This document shows positions 12,416 to 25,500 of a DNA stretch of 64,000 bases, one piece after another. Positions within the stretch are counted from its first letter, which is position 1, and every line of letters begins with the position of its first letter. The notes beneath the pieces are model-generated. The model did no database searches, was not told the DNA's origin, and saw nothing but the letters and a program-made list of their open reading frames with translations. This DNA comes from Carya illinoinensis (lineage: Eukaryota; Streptophyta; Magnoliopsida; Fagales; Juglandaceae). A program made the translations under genes and the position numbers. Where the stretch lies: NCBI RefSeq assembly GCF_018687715.1, contig NC_056760.1:5927501-5991500 (forward strand), written 5' to 3'.

Positions 12416-12489
12416 TTTTATGCAAAGACAAGTTTTATTACTAACTAACTTGACGTACCTTTACTTAGTATTGTTGTTTATTTGTTGCA

Positions 12490-13880
12490 GGGATATGAGG
12501 TCATGATTTCTAGTGGTGTGTTTAGTGGATTGCCACCTATTAAACAGATAGAGTATTACATTAACTTTGTGTCAGGTGTGACAATCCCTACCTGACTTTT
12601 CTTTCAAGAACATAAGTCCTCAATACACTTGGAGGGACAATATAAGTTGTTGATTAGAATGCATGCTAAGTGGGAGGAATGTATTGAGATTTTTCCTCAT
12701 GTCATCAAATATACACATGGTAAGGATAATTTTGTTGTTGTTGCAATATCAATAAGGTATATTTTTGTCTTCATTTTGGATGTAAAGTTATTGAGATTTG
12801 AATATGATAAAAAATTGCATGCTAGTGATGATGATTTTGATAATGTCTATGGAGTATGTGAGAAAGTATAATTTGGTAAGTTCTATAGACTAGATTGGTA
12901 CTTATTTAGAAAGAATAGATTTTTTATGCCTAATAGTTCTATGCGTAAGTTGCTTGTGCTTGGAGCACATGGAGGTACTTTGATTGGACATTTTGTAGTA
13001 AAGAGGATTTTAGACGTGTTATATGAACGTTTGTGAGAGTATCATTTGTCATTTATTGACTTATTGTATCAACATTTGTGGGAGTATAATTTACCTTTCA
13101 CTGAGTTTACACATAATTGGAGTGGTCATTTTGGTGTCAAGAAAACCTTGGACATTTTGCATGAATATTTCTTTTGCTTTAAGATGAAATGAGACGTCAA
13201 TCACACTTGTGAAAGGTATATTACATGTAGAAATGCCAAATTTAAGTTTTTGCCACATGGATTGTATACACCCTTACCCGTTCCTATTAAGCCATTGGTA
13301 AACATATATATGGACTTTGTTTTGGGACTACCTAGAACAAAAGGGAGTAGAGATTATATTTTTGTAATTGTGGATAGATTTAGCAAAATATTTCATTCTA
13401 TGTCATAAAATTGATAATGTCACAAATATAGCTAACTTATTTTTCAAGGCGATAGTGAGACTTCATGGTGTACTTAAGAGTATTGTTTCTAATGCTCAGT
13501 TCTTATGCACTATCATTCATAAAAATTTAAAAATTTAGGAGGATTGTTTGTCATTTATAGACTTTGCATATAATAGGACCATGCATACTACTACTTCATA
13601 TTGTCATTTTTAAGTTGTTTATGGTTTTAATCCATTTACTCATTTAGATTTGATATTTTTCCTTATTGATGATGGGAGTAACTTGGATAGAATTTTTCAA
13701 ATTCATTTGCAAATTAATGATAATACATATCAAGTGGATCATCCAGGTAAGTACCATATTTTTGCAATTTTCAATATTTTTGATCTTTTTCCCTTTGATC
13801 TAGATAGAGATTCAATGTCGAATCATTTTGAGGAAATGGAGAATTATGGGCCCCAAGGCGGACCAAATCTTAAGGGTCAA
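12490..13880 (+). pseudogene. Ty3/gypsy reverse transcriptase stub, RNase H end and integrase remnant
   Basis: The segment starts with GYEVMISSGVFSGLPPIKQI, the beginning of a gypsy reverse transcriptase, then jumps to HAKWEECIEIFPHVIKYTHG, the end of RNase H. The catalytic reverse-transcriptase core is therefore deleted. Integrase remnants follow: a histidine/cysteine region near 13115-13240, DFVLGLPRTKGSRDYIFVIV and RLHGVLKSIVSNAQFLC. The last frame (13650-13892) matches the C-terminal end of this polyprotein type, with DRIFQIHLQINDN and FNIFDLFPFD. Numerous stops and frameshifts separate the pieces. Confidence 0.75.
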
Positions 13881-14611
13881 CTACAAGATTAAGAGCCAAG
13901 AAAATTAAGAAAGCAATGCAAGGATTAGTGCAATCCAATTGGGTTGAATCTAGTAAGAGCCAAATACTCAATATGGACTTGACGGAAGGAGAACCAATTT
14001 TGATCAATTTGATACAAGTTAAGGAATAGAGCAACAGAGCAACTTGACTTGAAAGCTTTCAACTTAGTTAATTCATTCAAAAGACTTATTTTATTAGTTT
14101 AGAATAATTTAGTTTATTATGAGAATAACTTAAGGGCATGTTGGGAAATCTTGAACTAGGGTTTCAAGGAGTTATTGTAACGTGGCACTATTCATGGTAC
14201 TATAGTGCCAAACTGTTCAGTTGAGGGTATTTTTGGAAAGGTGCCTTATTTTTTACCTAGACTTACTTTTGTTGAGGAGTATTTAAACATATTGTGGTTG
14301 CCTACTTCATATGAGACATTATTGAAATTGATGAATTTTATTCATTTTGAGTTGAGTTGATCTCCTTTTATTCTTGATCGAACGTTTGAACTTATCAAAG
14401 GTAAATAACAACCTTTGTGACGTTCCTCCTTATAATCCGGGTTCTTGAGACGGGTTCTTCGACGGGTCTAGATTTTAAAATAATCTAGATTATTGAAACG
14501 AGTTCTCAACAGGTCTAGATTCTCCATCCATAGACTTGATTTTGACTTTTTTGGGTTGGTTTTTTAATATTATTGTTGGATCTCAAAGCGAGTCAATTGA
14601 GATTCATATCA
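13844..14611 (+). repeat. 3' LTR of the Ty3/gypsy element
   Basis: It is the same length as the 5' LTR, with scattered substitutions (for example ATTATGGGCC against TGATGGGTCC at the start). The divergence is visible by eye, so the insertion is not recent. Confidence 0.88.
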
Positions 14612-14791
14612 ACTAACATTTTCTAGATTAAATAAATAAATAAATATTGAACTAGGGATATTTTGAGAGTACAAATTATCATTTTCCATAACCAAATTAG
14701 ACTATTTGGAGTTTAGATTGGGTTGGGCCATAACTTCCTCAAGCCCAAATTGGACATAAGAATTAGGCCTAATGTGGATACAATAAGGCTA

Positions 14792-14994
14792 ATTCGGTTA
14801 TATAAAAATAAATTATTTCATCTCATTTCATATAATTATTATAACTTTCTCACATTCCTACACAAAATATAATAAAATATTTAACAGTTTCAAATTTCAA
14901 AACAAAACTAATATTAAAAAATTATATTATAACAATATTTTATTCAAATTCCAACAAAATATCTCATATGAATTGTGTAATCAAACGAGATATT
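14792..14994. mobile_element. AT-rich MITE, 'TTTGGYTA' family, copy 3
   Basis: It opens TTCGGTTATATAAAAATAAA and closes GAATTGTGTAATCAAACGA. The interior is the reverse complement of the 8957 copy, with CATCTCATTTCATATAAT and CACAAAATATAATAAAATAT. Confidence 0.5.
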
Positions 14995-15145
14995 TTTTAG
15001 ATGAAATAATAAACAATTTAACTTTTCTAAATCTTCAAACAATAATAATATTAAAAAATAATATTCTCAAAATATTTTATTCAACTTTAACTTTTATTTC
15101 GACTCATCTCATCTCAATTCACTCTTTAAATAGTACTTTATAGTT
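14995..15145. mobile_element. AT-rich MITE, 'TTTGGYTA' family, partial copy 4
   Basis: It abuts the previous copy and contains ATGAAATAATAAACAATTTA, AATATTTTATTCAACTTTAA and CTCATCTCATCTCAATTCAC, all typical of the same family. One end is missing. Confidence 0.45.
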
Positions 15146-15184
15146 ATTCGAGCTTGAAATGTTGAACCTGGTTATTATTATTAT

Positions 15185-15424
15185 CACTATTTTAGGCTCT
15201 CTTTACTTATTGAATCAAATTCAATTTATTTCAAATTAATTATTAATGTGATCTACTACTTTTTTAATTTATCATAAAAAATTAAATTCATCGTAACTTA
15301 TTTTATACATTTTAATCTAAAAAGTTAAAACTTATTTCAATTTTAAAAAGTTAAACTTATCTTAATAGAATTTACAAAATATTAATATTAACAATTTAAT
15401 TCAATTCAACATTCAAACGTAACC
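15185..15424. mobile_element. Second AT-rich MITE-like family, copy 1
   Basis: It shares TCAATTTATTTCAAATTAAT, AAAAATTAAATTCATCGTA and a closing run of TCAATTCAACATTCAAACG with a copy at 51430-51690. Both have matching lengths near 240-260 bp. No target duplication was fixed. Confidence 0.4.
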
Positions 15425-15484
15425 TTAATGCTTAATATCAATTACTGAAATTCATTAATTTATTTAAAGATATTAATTAATTGA

Positions 15485-15702
15485 GAAATACTTTTTGCAG
15501 TCGGAAGATGCAGTCGGCGTGTAGTCGGCTATAAAAAAAAAATTAATACGGGACCTACGTGAAAAAAAAATTATTTTTATAACTTTTTATAATTCATGTA
15601 GGTCTCCTTGACTATAAAAAATTTTTTTTATAATTTTTTTTTATTCATTCCGTATAGCCGACTGCACGCCGACTGCATGTGGCGACTGTATATAGCAAAG
15701 CT
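15485..15702. mobile_element. Fold-back MITE with about 45-bp terminal inverted repeats
   Basis: The left arm contains CAGTCGGCGTGTAGTCGGCT at 15511-15530. The right arm at 15654-15675 reads ATAGCCGACTGCACGCCGAC and is its reverse complement with one mismatch over 22 bases. Outside this the arms extend with GCAGTCGGAAGAT and ATGTGGCGACTGTATA. The loop is AT-rich, with AATACGGGACCTACGTGA and AATTCATGTAGGTCTCCTTG. A related partial copy lies 160 bases downstream. Target duplications could not be fixed. Confidence 0.7.
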
Positions 15703-15864
15703 GTTTGTAAAAAAATTGTATTCCAGCATTGTCCGCTTAATGCAAATGATAAAAAATAATTTTCACTGAATTCGCCCTTTTTCACGTACATCGAATCTTT
15801 GTTTCACTTGCATCACCGATTCACCAGGGCGCCTTTCTGCAACGCGTCAGATATCCATATTAAA

Positions 15865-16003
15865 AAATTATTTTATATTCAAGAAAACCTACATGAATTA
15901 TAAAAAGTTATAAAAATAATTTTTTTTATATAGGTCCCGTATTAATTTTTCTTTTTCAACCGATTACACGCCGACTATATTTTCCGACTGTACAAATCAT
16001 TTC
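15865..16003. mobile_element. Fold-back MITE, second copy, inverted, one arm degraded
   Basis: Read on the minus strand it has ACAGTCGGAAAATATAGTCG, GGCGTGTAATCGG, ATTAATACGGGACCTATATA and AATTCATGTAGG, in the order seen in the copy at 15485. The far arm is not recognisable. The orientation is opposite to the first copy. Confidence 0.6.
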
Positions 16004-16398
16004 TGATTTGATATTTCCCTAAGATAGATATTTCCCACGAGGACGTGAGAATCCAAAAATTGAAAATCTGCCCAGTATCCTTGATTTATATTCTATTTTT
16101 TTTCCTAATTATCTTTACCTCGCGCAGTGGAGTACTATTTTCGACATTTCGCTTTCTGGATCTAGGGTTTCGCTTTTGACTACTCGTTTCTCCACCACCA
16201 ACACCATCGTCATCATCAACACCATCAAAATCAAAACCATAGCTCCACCATTTATTGTTTCTGAGACGGAAATCCAATCTTAGATCGCCTAGAGTTTTGG
16301 ATCATCTCACCAGCAATCAGTTCTAATTTTTTTTTCCAGGAAAAAACCCTAAATTTTCTCTGAATGATCTGGGATTTTTAGTTTTGTTTGTTAAATTC

Positions 16399-16421
16399 CA
16401 AAAAAAAAAAAAAAAAAAAAA
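16399..16421. repeat. A homopolymer in the CPL1 leader
   Basis: A run of about 22 A residues lies upstream of the CPL1 start codon, in the presumed 5' UTR or proximal promoter. The 16020-16572 interval has no upstream coding exon that I can support. Confidence 0.6.
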
Positions 16422-16572
16422 GGGATCAAATCTAAAGCATTCTTGAGACGAAGATGATATTTGCCCTGGAAAGGAACTCATAGAAATCACGAGTTTTACA
16501 AAGAAACTGATGAACAATCTGAGCCACCAGAGAGTAAGATTTTGACTATTTTAGTTTTGGGAAAAAATTACT

Positions 16573-19500
16573 ATGTATAAGGCGTTGGTGTATCAGGGGG
16601 AAGGGTTACTGGGAGAGGTAGAGATATACCCAGTAGAGAACATCATCAACAACAACGACAACACGATGGTTGAAGTGAAGGAAATCAGAATAAGTCACTT
16701 TTCGCAAGCGAGTGAGAGGTGTCCACCACTGGCAGTGCTCCATACCATTACATCTAGTGGGATTTGCTTCAAAATGGAATCAAAATCCTCGCAGTCACAG
16801 GACTCACCGCTCTATCTTTTGCACTCCTCGTGTTTCAAGGAGAACAAGGTATAATTACAACTCCACAAAATTTCAAAAGAACAAATAAAGCACCAAGGAA
16901 ACTTACTGAAACTCCAATTCTGACACTCAGAAAGAAGAAAAATTTATAAGAAGACAACTAAATGAACTCTGTTGATCTTGCAGTGGACCCCGGACAAGAA
17001 ATAACGAGAACCCAACTTGAAGTTATAGTGAATTTTTAACAGTTTCAGTGGACTCGTTTTGCCCAAAATTTATGAGAACTGTCTGAACTTTGAATTTTTT
17101 TTATTCTGAACTCTTAGCACTGATGATTTGAGAACTGTCTGAACTCGTTGATGCTGCCAGAAAGATATAAACTTGTTGTGTAGGACTCTGAACTGACTGG
17201 TATATTAAACCGTGTGATAAACTTGCTAAAGTGGGTAATTTCGTTGGAATATTATGACGCCAAGAATATGCCATATGTAGTTATTGACGGCGTTTTGTCA
17301 CTAGTCTTCCTAAAAATGTGGTTGAAGATTTCATTTCTGGCACATTTTATCGGCATTTGATAAGAATGTTAAAAGAAAGTACTTCACCCAGGAACTCTGC
17401 AAAACAAGTCTTCAATATCGATTGCTTTGTATATTAACTCAGAATATTGGAACAAGCAGCAACTTTGTGGTCTGATTTCCTTATGTGAAGCGCGTGTAAT
17501 ATTCGAAATGAACACTGAGGGGGTTATCCAGGAACTTTCCCTATTTTTTCTTCATGGAAAGCCTGAGAAACCTTATGTTATCTGTTTCTTCTTGCCCTTT
17601 TTGTCGTGTATCCTTCCTTTCCTACAATATATGTGGTAGGAATTATTTCCACCGATTAAGTTACCATTCTTCATTATCTTGTTTGGGTACGGATGGTTTT
17701 TACAAATGTTAACAATGATTTGCCCAATGCTATGTACAGACTGCAGTAATGCCACTGGGAAGGGAGGAGCTTCATTTGGTCGCCATGTCTTGGAGGAATA
17801 ATGAAAAGGGTTATCCTTGTTTCTGGGGATTCAATGTTGCCTCAGGACTTTACGATTCTTGTCTTGTCATGCTGAACCTTAGGTGTCTTGGAATAGTATT
17901 TGATCTTGATGAAACACTCATAGTAGCAAATACAATGCGCTCATTTGAGGATCGGATTGAGGCCCTACAGCGGAAAATAAACAGTGAGCTGGACCCACTA
18001 CGCATTTCTGGTATGTTGGCAGAGGTCAAGCGTTATCAAGATGACAAGCATATATTGAAGCAATATGCTGAAAATGATCAGGTTGTTGAAAATGGAAAGG
18101 TGATCAAAACTCAGTCTGAGGTTGTTCCAGCCTTGTCAGATAACCATCAACCTATTGCTCGGCCAATTATACGATTGCAGGAGAAGAAAATTATTCTGAC
18201 TCGCATCAATCCACATGTATGTAATAATTAATACTTACTGCCCCTGTTGTTTGGTTCTATTTTGACTCTTGCATTTCTCAACTTACACACCAATGCTAAG
18301 GAGCACCATTTGTTGATTTTCTTGTCATTATTTGTAGATAACTGACTCTTTTATTTAAATAGATAACTTCAAAGACAAGGTGCTGTGCGTGCAAGTGCAC
18401 GTGCGCTCAAGAAGTCTGAATTTCAATTGAATACTATTTATGTGCTTCATAATATTTTAGACTCTCTACCATATGCCAGGGAGACCAATAGAGGTTTCTG
18501 CAATATCACTTGATGGGCTAGACTGGATGGTGGAGATATGCTTGTAGATGTTTGGGATGAAGTTTATTATTTTATAATGTTTTCTTTCCTCCATAGATTC
18601 GTGATACAAGTGTTCTTGTGAGGTTGAGGCCTGCATGGGATGATCTCCGGAGCTACTTGATCGCACGAGGACGCAAGCGTTTTGAGGTTTATGTTTGCAC
18701 AATGGCTGAAAGGGATTATGCTTTAGAAATGTGGAGGCTTCTTGATCCAGATTTAAATTTGATAAACTCAAAGGAGCTATTGGATCGCATTGTGTGTGTC
18801 AAGTCTGGTTAGTGAAATGATCCTTGCAAATAGATTCCACTTCCGTGTAGCTCATTAAGAAGAGAAGTTAATTACATGCAGTTTGTAATGTCTCATTACC
18901 CAAGAAACAAAATGCTTCCCCACCTCCCAATTGTTCAAATCAGCGTCTTCATTCCTTATGATGCTGCTTATGGCTTGTTTATATGATAAACTAATAGGTT
19001 TGAGAAAGTCGCTGTTCAATGTCTTCCAAGATGGGTTATGCCATCCTAAGATGGCATTGGTCATTGATGATCGCTTGAAAGTGTGGGATGAGAAAGATCA
19101 ACCACGGGTTCATGTTGTTCCTGCATTTGCTCCATACTACGCTCCCCAAGCCGAGGTATTACTATTTGTGTTTACTATATAGAGCAAATGCACTCCAGGG
19201 ACTAACTTATTTGAATGCTTATGTTGTAGGCTAACAATGCTATACCTGTCTTGTGTGTGGCAAGAAATGTTGCCTGCAATGTTAGAGGTGGTTTTTTCAA
19301 GTAAGGATACTAAACCCCATGACATTTATTTTCTTTTTACAAGACTAAACTCCAAGACGTGTTCAACATCCTTTAATATTATAAAGGATCTTAAAATATT
19401 TTCTGCTGGGGCTTAAAGTTTTGAGCAAATAAACGCCAGTCCAATAATATGTATAATATCTTTTGTTTGGAATGACATGACCTTCAAATTTGATGGCAGA

Positions 19501-22500
19501 GAATTTGATGAGGGTCTTCTACAAAAGATTTTTGAAATTTCACATGAAGATGATATTAAAGATATTCCCTCTCCTCCTGATGTGAGCAACTATTTAGTTT
19601 CTGAGGTTAGCGAGGAAAAAAACTTGTTAACACTTGTTCTTGTGGTTTTTTGCTGGTTATTCAGATTTCTTGTTTACCCATAATATTTTTATGCCATGCA
19701 GGATGATGCTTCTGCTTCAAATGGCAACAGAGATCCCCTTTCTTTTGATGGCATGGCTGATGCTGAAGTTGAAAGAAGACTAAAGGTAATCTGCTAAGTT
19801 TTGAATTAATGTGTTCGTATAAGATATCTACTTTCTTAAAGTATGCATATTGGGGTTTAGATGTTAATATGTAGAGTTCTCTTGTTTTGTATGCTTTATT
19901 GTTATCTGTGGTTTCGAGTTAATATCAGGTTTATTTTTTCTTTGCTTTTTTATTTTTATTCAGGATGCCATATCTGCTTCTTCAACAGTTGCTAATCTAG
20001 ATCCAAGTCTCGCTCCTGCTCTTCAGTATCCAATTGCGTTGGCCTCTAGCTCAATTTCAGTTCCAACAACTCCAGTATTATCACAATTTCCTGATGTTCA
20101 GTTTCCTCAGTCGGCTTCACTTGTTAAACCATTGGGCCATGTTGGGCCCCCAGAACCATGCTTTCAAAGTTCTCCTGCTAGAGAAGAGGGTGAGGTACCA
20201 GAATCAGAATTAGATCCTGATACAAGGCGGAGGCTACTCATATTGCAACATGGGCAAGATACAAGAGAACATACATCAACTGAACCCCCATATCCTGTAA
20301 GACCTCCAATTCAAGTTCCTACTCCTCAGTTGCAGTCACATGGTGGCTGGTTTACGGTGGAGGAAGAGATGAGCCCACTACAACTGAGCCGAGCAGGAGC
20401 CAAAGAATTTCCTTTAGATCCAGAACCAATGCATATTGAGAAGCATGGGCCTACTCATCCACCCTTTTTCCCCAAGGTTGAGTGTTCGATTGCTTCTGAA
20501 AGAGTTCTTCATGAAAATCAAAGATTGCCAAAAGAGGTGATTGTTACTGTGTTGGTGTGACTTTTTAGTTCAGTTTCTGTGCTGAAAGGTTATAGCTACT
20601 TGTGACTAGCTGTGAATCTTATAAGGTTATTTATTTGCAGGCATTTCACAGAGATGATCGGTTGAGATTAAACCATACACTGTCTAGTTACCGTTCTTTC
20701 TCAGGTGAGGTGTCGCACAAAATTGCATACTGAGACGAATCTTATGGGTCTTTTTTCATGGGTGGTTTTGCAGCTTGTGAATCCTGAAGCATCTGACCTC
20801 GACTACATATCTTTATGAAATTTAACTTTTTGAAAATGAAAAATCGCTTTTCTATTTGGAAATCGACTGTGATGTATAATAAGATGTTGAAAGTTTAAGC
20901 ATAATAGTTTGTTATTCATGGGCATTAATGAATGAATTAGACTCAGACATACCAAGTTTGATAGAAGAGATGGTCTTGAATAAATATGAATGGTGAAAGG
21001 GGGATACCTACACTAATCCTGAGCTGAACAAGGATCTTATTAGCTGGCATCCCTTCAGAATTTTTTTGATTGTATAACCGAATATGGCTCTTATTAGTGG
21101 GTTGCCATTTAGAATTTCGTTAATTCTCTAACCCTAATTCTTGTGCCCCTGAGCAAACCTGATGAATAACTTATTCATCATTTTGGGTTATTAGGGTTTT
21201 TTGAATTTACACATAAATGGAAGTTTATTGGCTCTCTACTTTTTAGAAAACTGTGTATCAGAGTTTTTAAAGATGTTGATACACTATTTTAAGTGGCAAT
21301 TTTGTTCAGATAGAGTGATCTTTTAGTTTCTCTATAGTATTAACTGTAGTTTATCATGGGTGGTATCATATCATGGACATGTGATTTGAAGGTGAGGATA
21401 TTCCATTGAGTCGACCATCTTCCAGCAACAGGGATTTTGACTTCGAATCTGGACGAGGTGTTTCAAATGCAGAAACTCCAGCTGGAGTCTTACAGGATAT
21501 CGCAATGAAGTGTGGAACCAAGGTAATGGGAAAGAGATACAGTGAGATCATGTGTGCATATTGAGGTCCATCTAAATTCCTTTTTTGGCCTTCTCCTTTT
21601 AATGGAACTGGTAGGTGGAGTTCAGGCCAGCTTTGGTTGGTAGCACGGAATTGCAATTCTCCACGGAGGTATTTTAACTCATCACGCCCAAACTCTTATA
21701 AAAAACTCTTCAGTTTGTATGCTAGTTTCAATGATACAATTCCTGTATTTCTAGTTATGAGTATATAACTTTTCTGGGGGGAAGTTGGGGTCATGATTGC
21801 CCAAACATCAGACTTTTTGAATCGAACAATTTTTTCATTTCATTTTATTTTTATGATGTAAGACCTCACCAAGACAAGGTCCTTCTAACTCACCCCCAAG
21901 GAGGAAAACCCTGAATACATGATCCCACCCACCAAAATTGTGTAAATAAATCATTTTAGTCTTCTTTGAGTTGTTGATGTGGTCCATATGAACTCGTCTC
22001 TAAGAAGTTAGGTTGGAACTTTAAGGCAATGAAGGCAAGGCTAAAGTGCCCATTCTCATTAAATATATGAGAAGTATATCTGATTAGGTGTTCCTCTCGT
22101 GTACTTCCTATACCCGGGCTATGCCTTTTGTGTTTTTTAATAAATCCTTTAAAATAATTAAAGATGATAATATATTGCATATATTGAAAAATATTTTGTC
22201 ACCCATAATTTACCTATCATAAAACTATTTCTGTCGCTTTTAGAATAAACAATTACACTTGCCTAGCTTAGCAAAAATAAATTCACACTTTTGTGATAAC
22301 TGCATGTGTGTGTGTTTGTGTATTCATAAGAGTCGGTCAAATTAAGAGTTGGATTCTGCCTAATCCAACAAGGACTAAGTTCTCCTCTGTGGAGTTGGAT
22401 ACTGGATCCATAAAATCTATAGGATGCTTTAGTTCAGAGCTGAAGACCACAGCTTGTTTGAAAGCAATGGTGTTTGCTCTTTCCCAATGACCTGATTATG

Positions 22501-25500
22501 TTGTCCTTTTCTTTGTTATGAGATGCCATGCCTTGATAACTCATTCCCCAATTGTTTATTTAGGCTTGGTTCGCAGGGGAAAAAATTGGTGGAGGAATTG
22601 GTAGGACGAGAAGGGAAGCCCAACGTCAGGCCGCTGAGGGTTCAATTAAGAACTTGGCTAGTAAGATTTATTTAATCTCAATATATTGAAAGATTATTGC
22701 ATGTGTTTCCAAATTACTGTCTAGAGTCTATACTGTATCTGGCTTAGGTTATGTTACGTACAGCTGAGCTTGGGTCCTGATTCACACCCCAAAATGAGTT
22801 GGTTTCATCTTAGCATACTAAATATCTCCAACTGGACATCTTATTTGGTGCTTATATCGAATATCGCATAAGGAAACTTCAAATATCATGTTTTTTATTC
22901 ATTGATACATCTTGGCTTTCCTTACATGGTGGTGTTTGGGTCATGGCATTGCCTTGTTATGATCCTGACAATTTTCATACATTTTTTTCCCAACAGATAT
23001 GTACATGTCACGCATTAAAACTGATTCTGGGTCTATGCATGGGAATGTGAGTATCCTTAGTGCAAACATCAATGGGTTTCTAGGTAATTTGAATTCTTTT
23101 GGGAATCAGCCATTGTCCAAAGAGGAGCCTGTTTCATGTTCAACTGCGTCCAATCCATCTAGGCTTCTAGACCCTAGGTTGGAAGGCTCTAAGAAGTCAA
23201 TGGGTTCACTCTCTGCACTGAAAGAATTAGTAAGATGCAAGAACTTGATCATTTTTTATTCACTTTCAATGTTTATTGCAATTATTGGTTAAAATTCTAT
23301 GATCATTCATATGCTGTATCTTTTTGCCTTTTTAACTTCTTTCAGTGCACTCTGGAAGGCCTTGATATAGCTTTTCAACCTCGCCCTCCACCTTCTGGTA
23401 ATTCAGTTCAGAATGATGAAGTTTATGCTCAGGTTTGCATTTAAAGATCATTTGCTTTAGTTTTGATGAAGTTTGAGAATGCTTCTGTCTCAAAATTTTA
23501 CTTGGTGAATGATTGAATGTTTCTTTTTTCCTACCCTTATCTGAAATCTTAGGCAAACTTGGTGTAACGATGAAAGAATTATTTTTTGAGATTCTTTTTC
23601 TCTTTAAAAAATCGAATCAGGCTCCCTTTGAGCTTAGCATGGCCTTTTCCTAGTTTATATCCTTATTTTTGCTTATACTGTATCTATGTATCTGTTCATG
23701 ATATATCAATATCAATAAAATATCTTCTTATAAAAAAATTGCATCTGTTCATGATAATTTGTCCCAGATTTCATTCCCACGTGTGTTTTGTTTATGTACA
23801 GCTTGTGGTCATTTAGCTGGTTTGTCATCTATGAGATGAATATGGATCAAAAGTCATATTATTCTGCAAGGGTTTAAATATTTGAAAATGAGGAAATTGG
23901 TTTGTATATATATATTTTTTTTGGATAAGTACGACAAAATTTTATTAAAATGAATGAAATAGGAGTAGTCCATGTACACATGACGTATACAAAAGAAAAC
24001 ATCTAAGTACATTCTAAGAAGTGGAAAACGACAACAAAAAGTCATGAGTTGAAGCTCCATTAATCACTAAAGCAAATAACCAATGCAACAAAGAGTACAC
24101 AAAAAAAATTCCGAATTTCCTCCAAGGTACGCTCCTTATCATTTAAACACCACTTGTTCCTTTCCAACCAAATGCACCACATAAGACAGAACCATCTTCC
24201 TCGCCTGAGCCACTTGAGGGCTACCATATAGCTCGTTCCAACATGCAAGAAGATCAATCACTCTCAAAGGCATCACCCAAGCCAACCCAGTTCTACTAAA
24301 AACTCCATCCCACAAAGCCCTTGCCACCTCAATGCAAAAGTAATGATCCACAGATTCCCCATGCTTCTTGCACGTGAAACACAAATCCATAACAACAAGG
24401 CTGTGCTTCCTCAAATTATCTGTTATCAGAATATTCCAAAGCGAGGCAGTCCATATAATAATAATAAATAAATAAAAAGCGAATTTGTAAGGCACACGAG
24501 ACCTTCAAATATGCTTCCAAGGAAAATGAGGACTATGCTGAACAATCAACAACTTATACTATGAACGACCGTAAATTTTTTACTTCCCTTGGACTTTTAC
24601 AACATCATTTTTTTTTATAGGTAATCAAAGATATTATATTGATAGAAATAGGCAAAGCCCAGGTACGCAGGAAGTATACATGAGGAATGCCTAGCTGGAG
24701 GTTACAATAGAAAGAAGAAGGTCATGGACACTTAGTCCGGCCCAAACTGTGAATCTATAATAGACTTCCATAAGGCCTCCCTTTCGTTTTGGTATCACCA
24801 CAACCACTTACCCAAAAGTGCTTGATCGAATTTCATCAAGTGGCGAATCCCCAAACCTTCCATAGAAATTGGCGTACAAACTATTGACCAATTAACCAAG
24901 AGGAATTTGAACTCTTCCCCCAATCTGCTAGGGGTGTCAAATCGTGTTAACGGGTCGTGTCAAAGAATGTATATTATACCATATAGCTCAACCATAACCC
25001 GACCCGTTAAACTTATCGTGTCAAAATTTCAAACCCTAACACGATTTGACCCATTAGTGAATATTACAAAATAGGTTAATACGACACAATATGATCCGTT
25101 TCAAACTGTTTATGTAAATGAGTTGAATAGGCCCGAAATTAACCCGTTTGACCTAATTAAATTTAGTATAATTTTATATAAATTTTAAAATCACAATATT
25201 TATAAAAATTATAAAGCTGACTACAAGTTCAAAATTACAATCTAAACAATAAAACTATTGAAATTGAAATTCTAACAATTTTACTTTTAGGTATAAGGAT
25301 ATAATTGTAATTGTAACTTTCTTAACGTGTCATATTGGATCAAAACGGGTTGACTCGTTATCAACCCGTTAAGCAATCATGTCTTAACGGGTCAATCTGT
25401 TTTTACCTGAACCCTTAAGACTAAACCCTAACCCGCTATTATCGTATTATGTTCGTGTTGGGTTAACGGATCGTGTAACATATTGCCACCTCTACAATCC

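Larger units (their letters stand above)
9909..14616 (+). mobile_element. Decayed full-length Ty3/gypsy LTR retrotransposon with ACTAA target-site duplication
   Basis: Two LTRs of 768 bp (9914-10681 and 13844-14611) are flanked by the same five bases, ACTAA, at 9909-9913 and 14612-14616. The 5' LTR begins TG and both LTRs end CA; the 3' copy has mutated to TT at its start. Directly after the 5' LTR, TTGGTATTCAAATCTC resembles a degenerate initiator-methionine tRNA binding site. A purine-rich AGGAAATGGAG precedes the 3' LTR. Between them are gag-like, protease, RNase H and integrase remnants in the order of a Ty3/gypsy element. Most of the reverse transcriptase is deleted and there are many stops. 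The element is inactive. Confidence 0.9.

Noticed and set aside
12213..12431. Open frame on the minus strand rich in phenylalanine, leucine and serine
   Set aside because: It is the complement of a purine-rich low-complexity tract in the Ty3/gypsy element.
18466..18771. 101-codon frame on the minus strand
   Set aside because: It is antisense to CPL1 exon 3 and the preceding intron.
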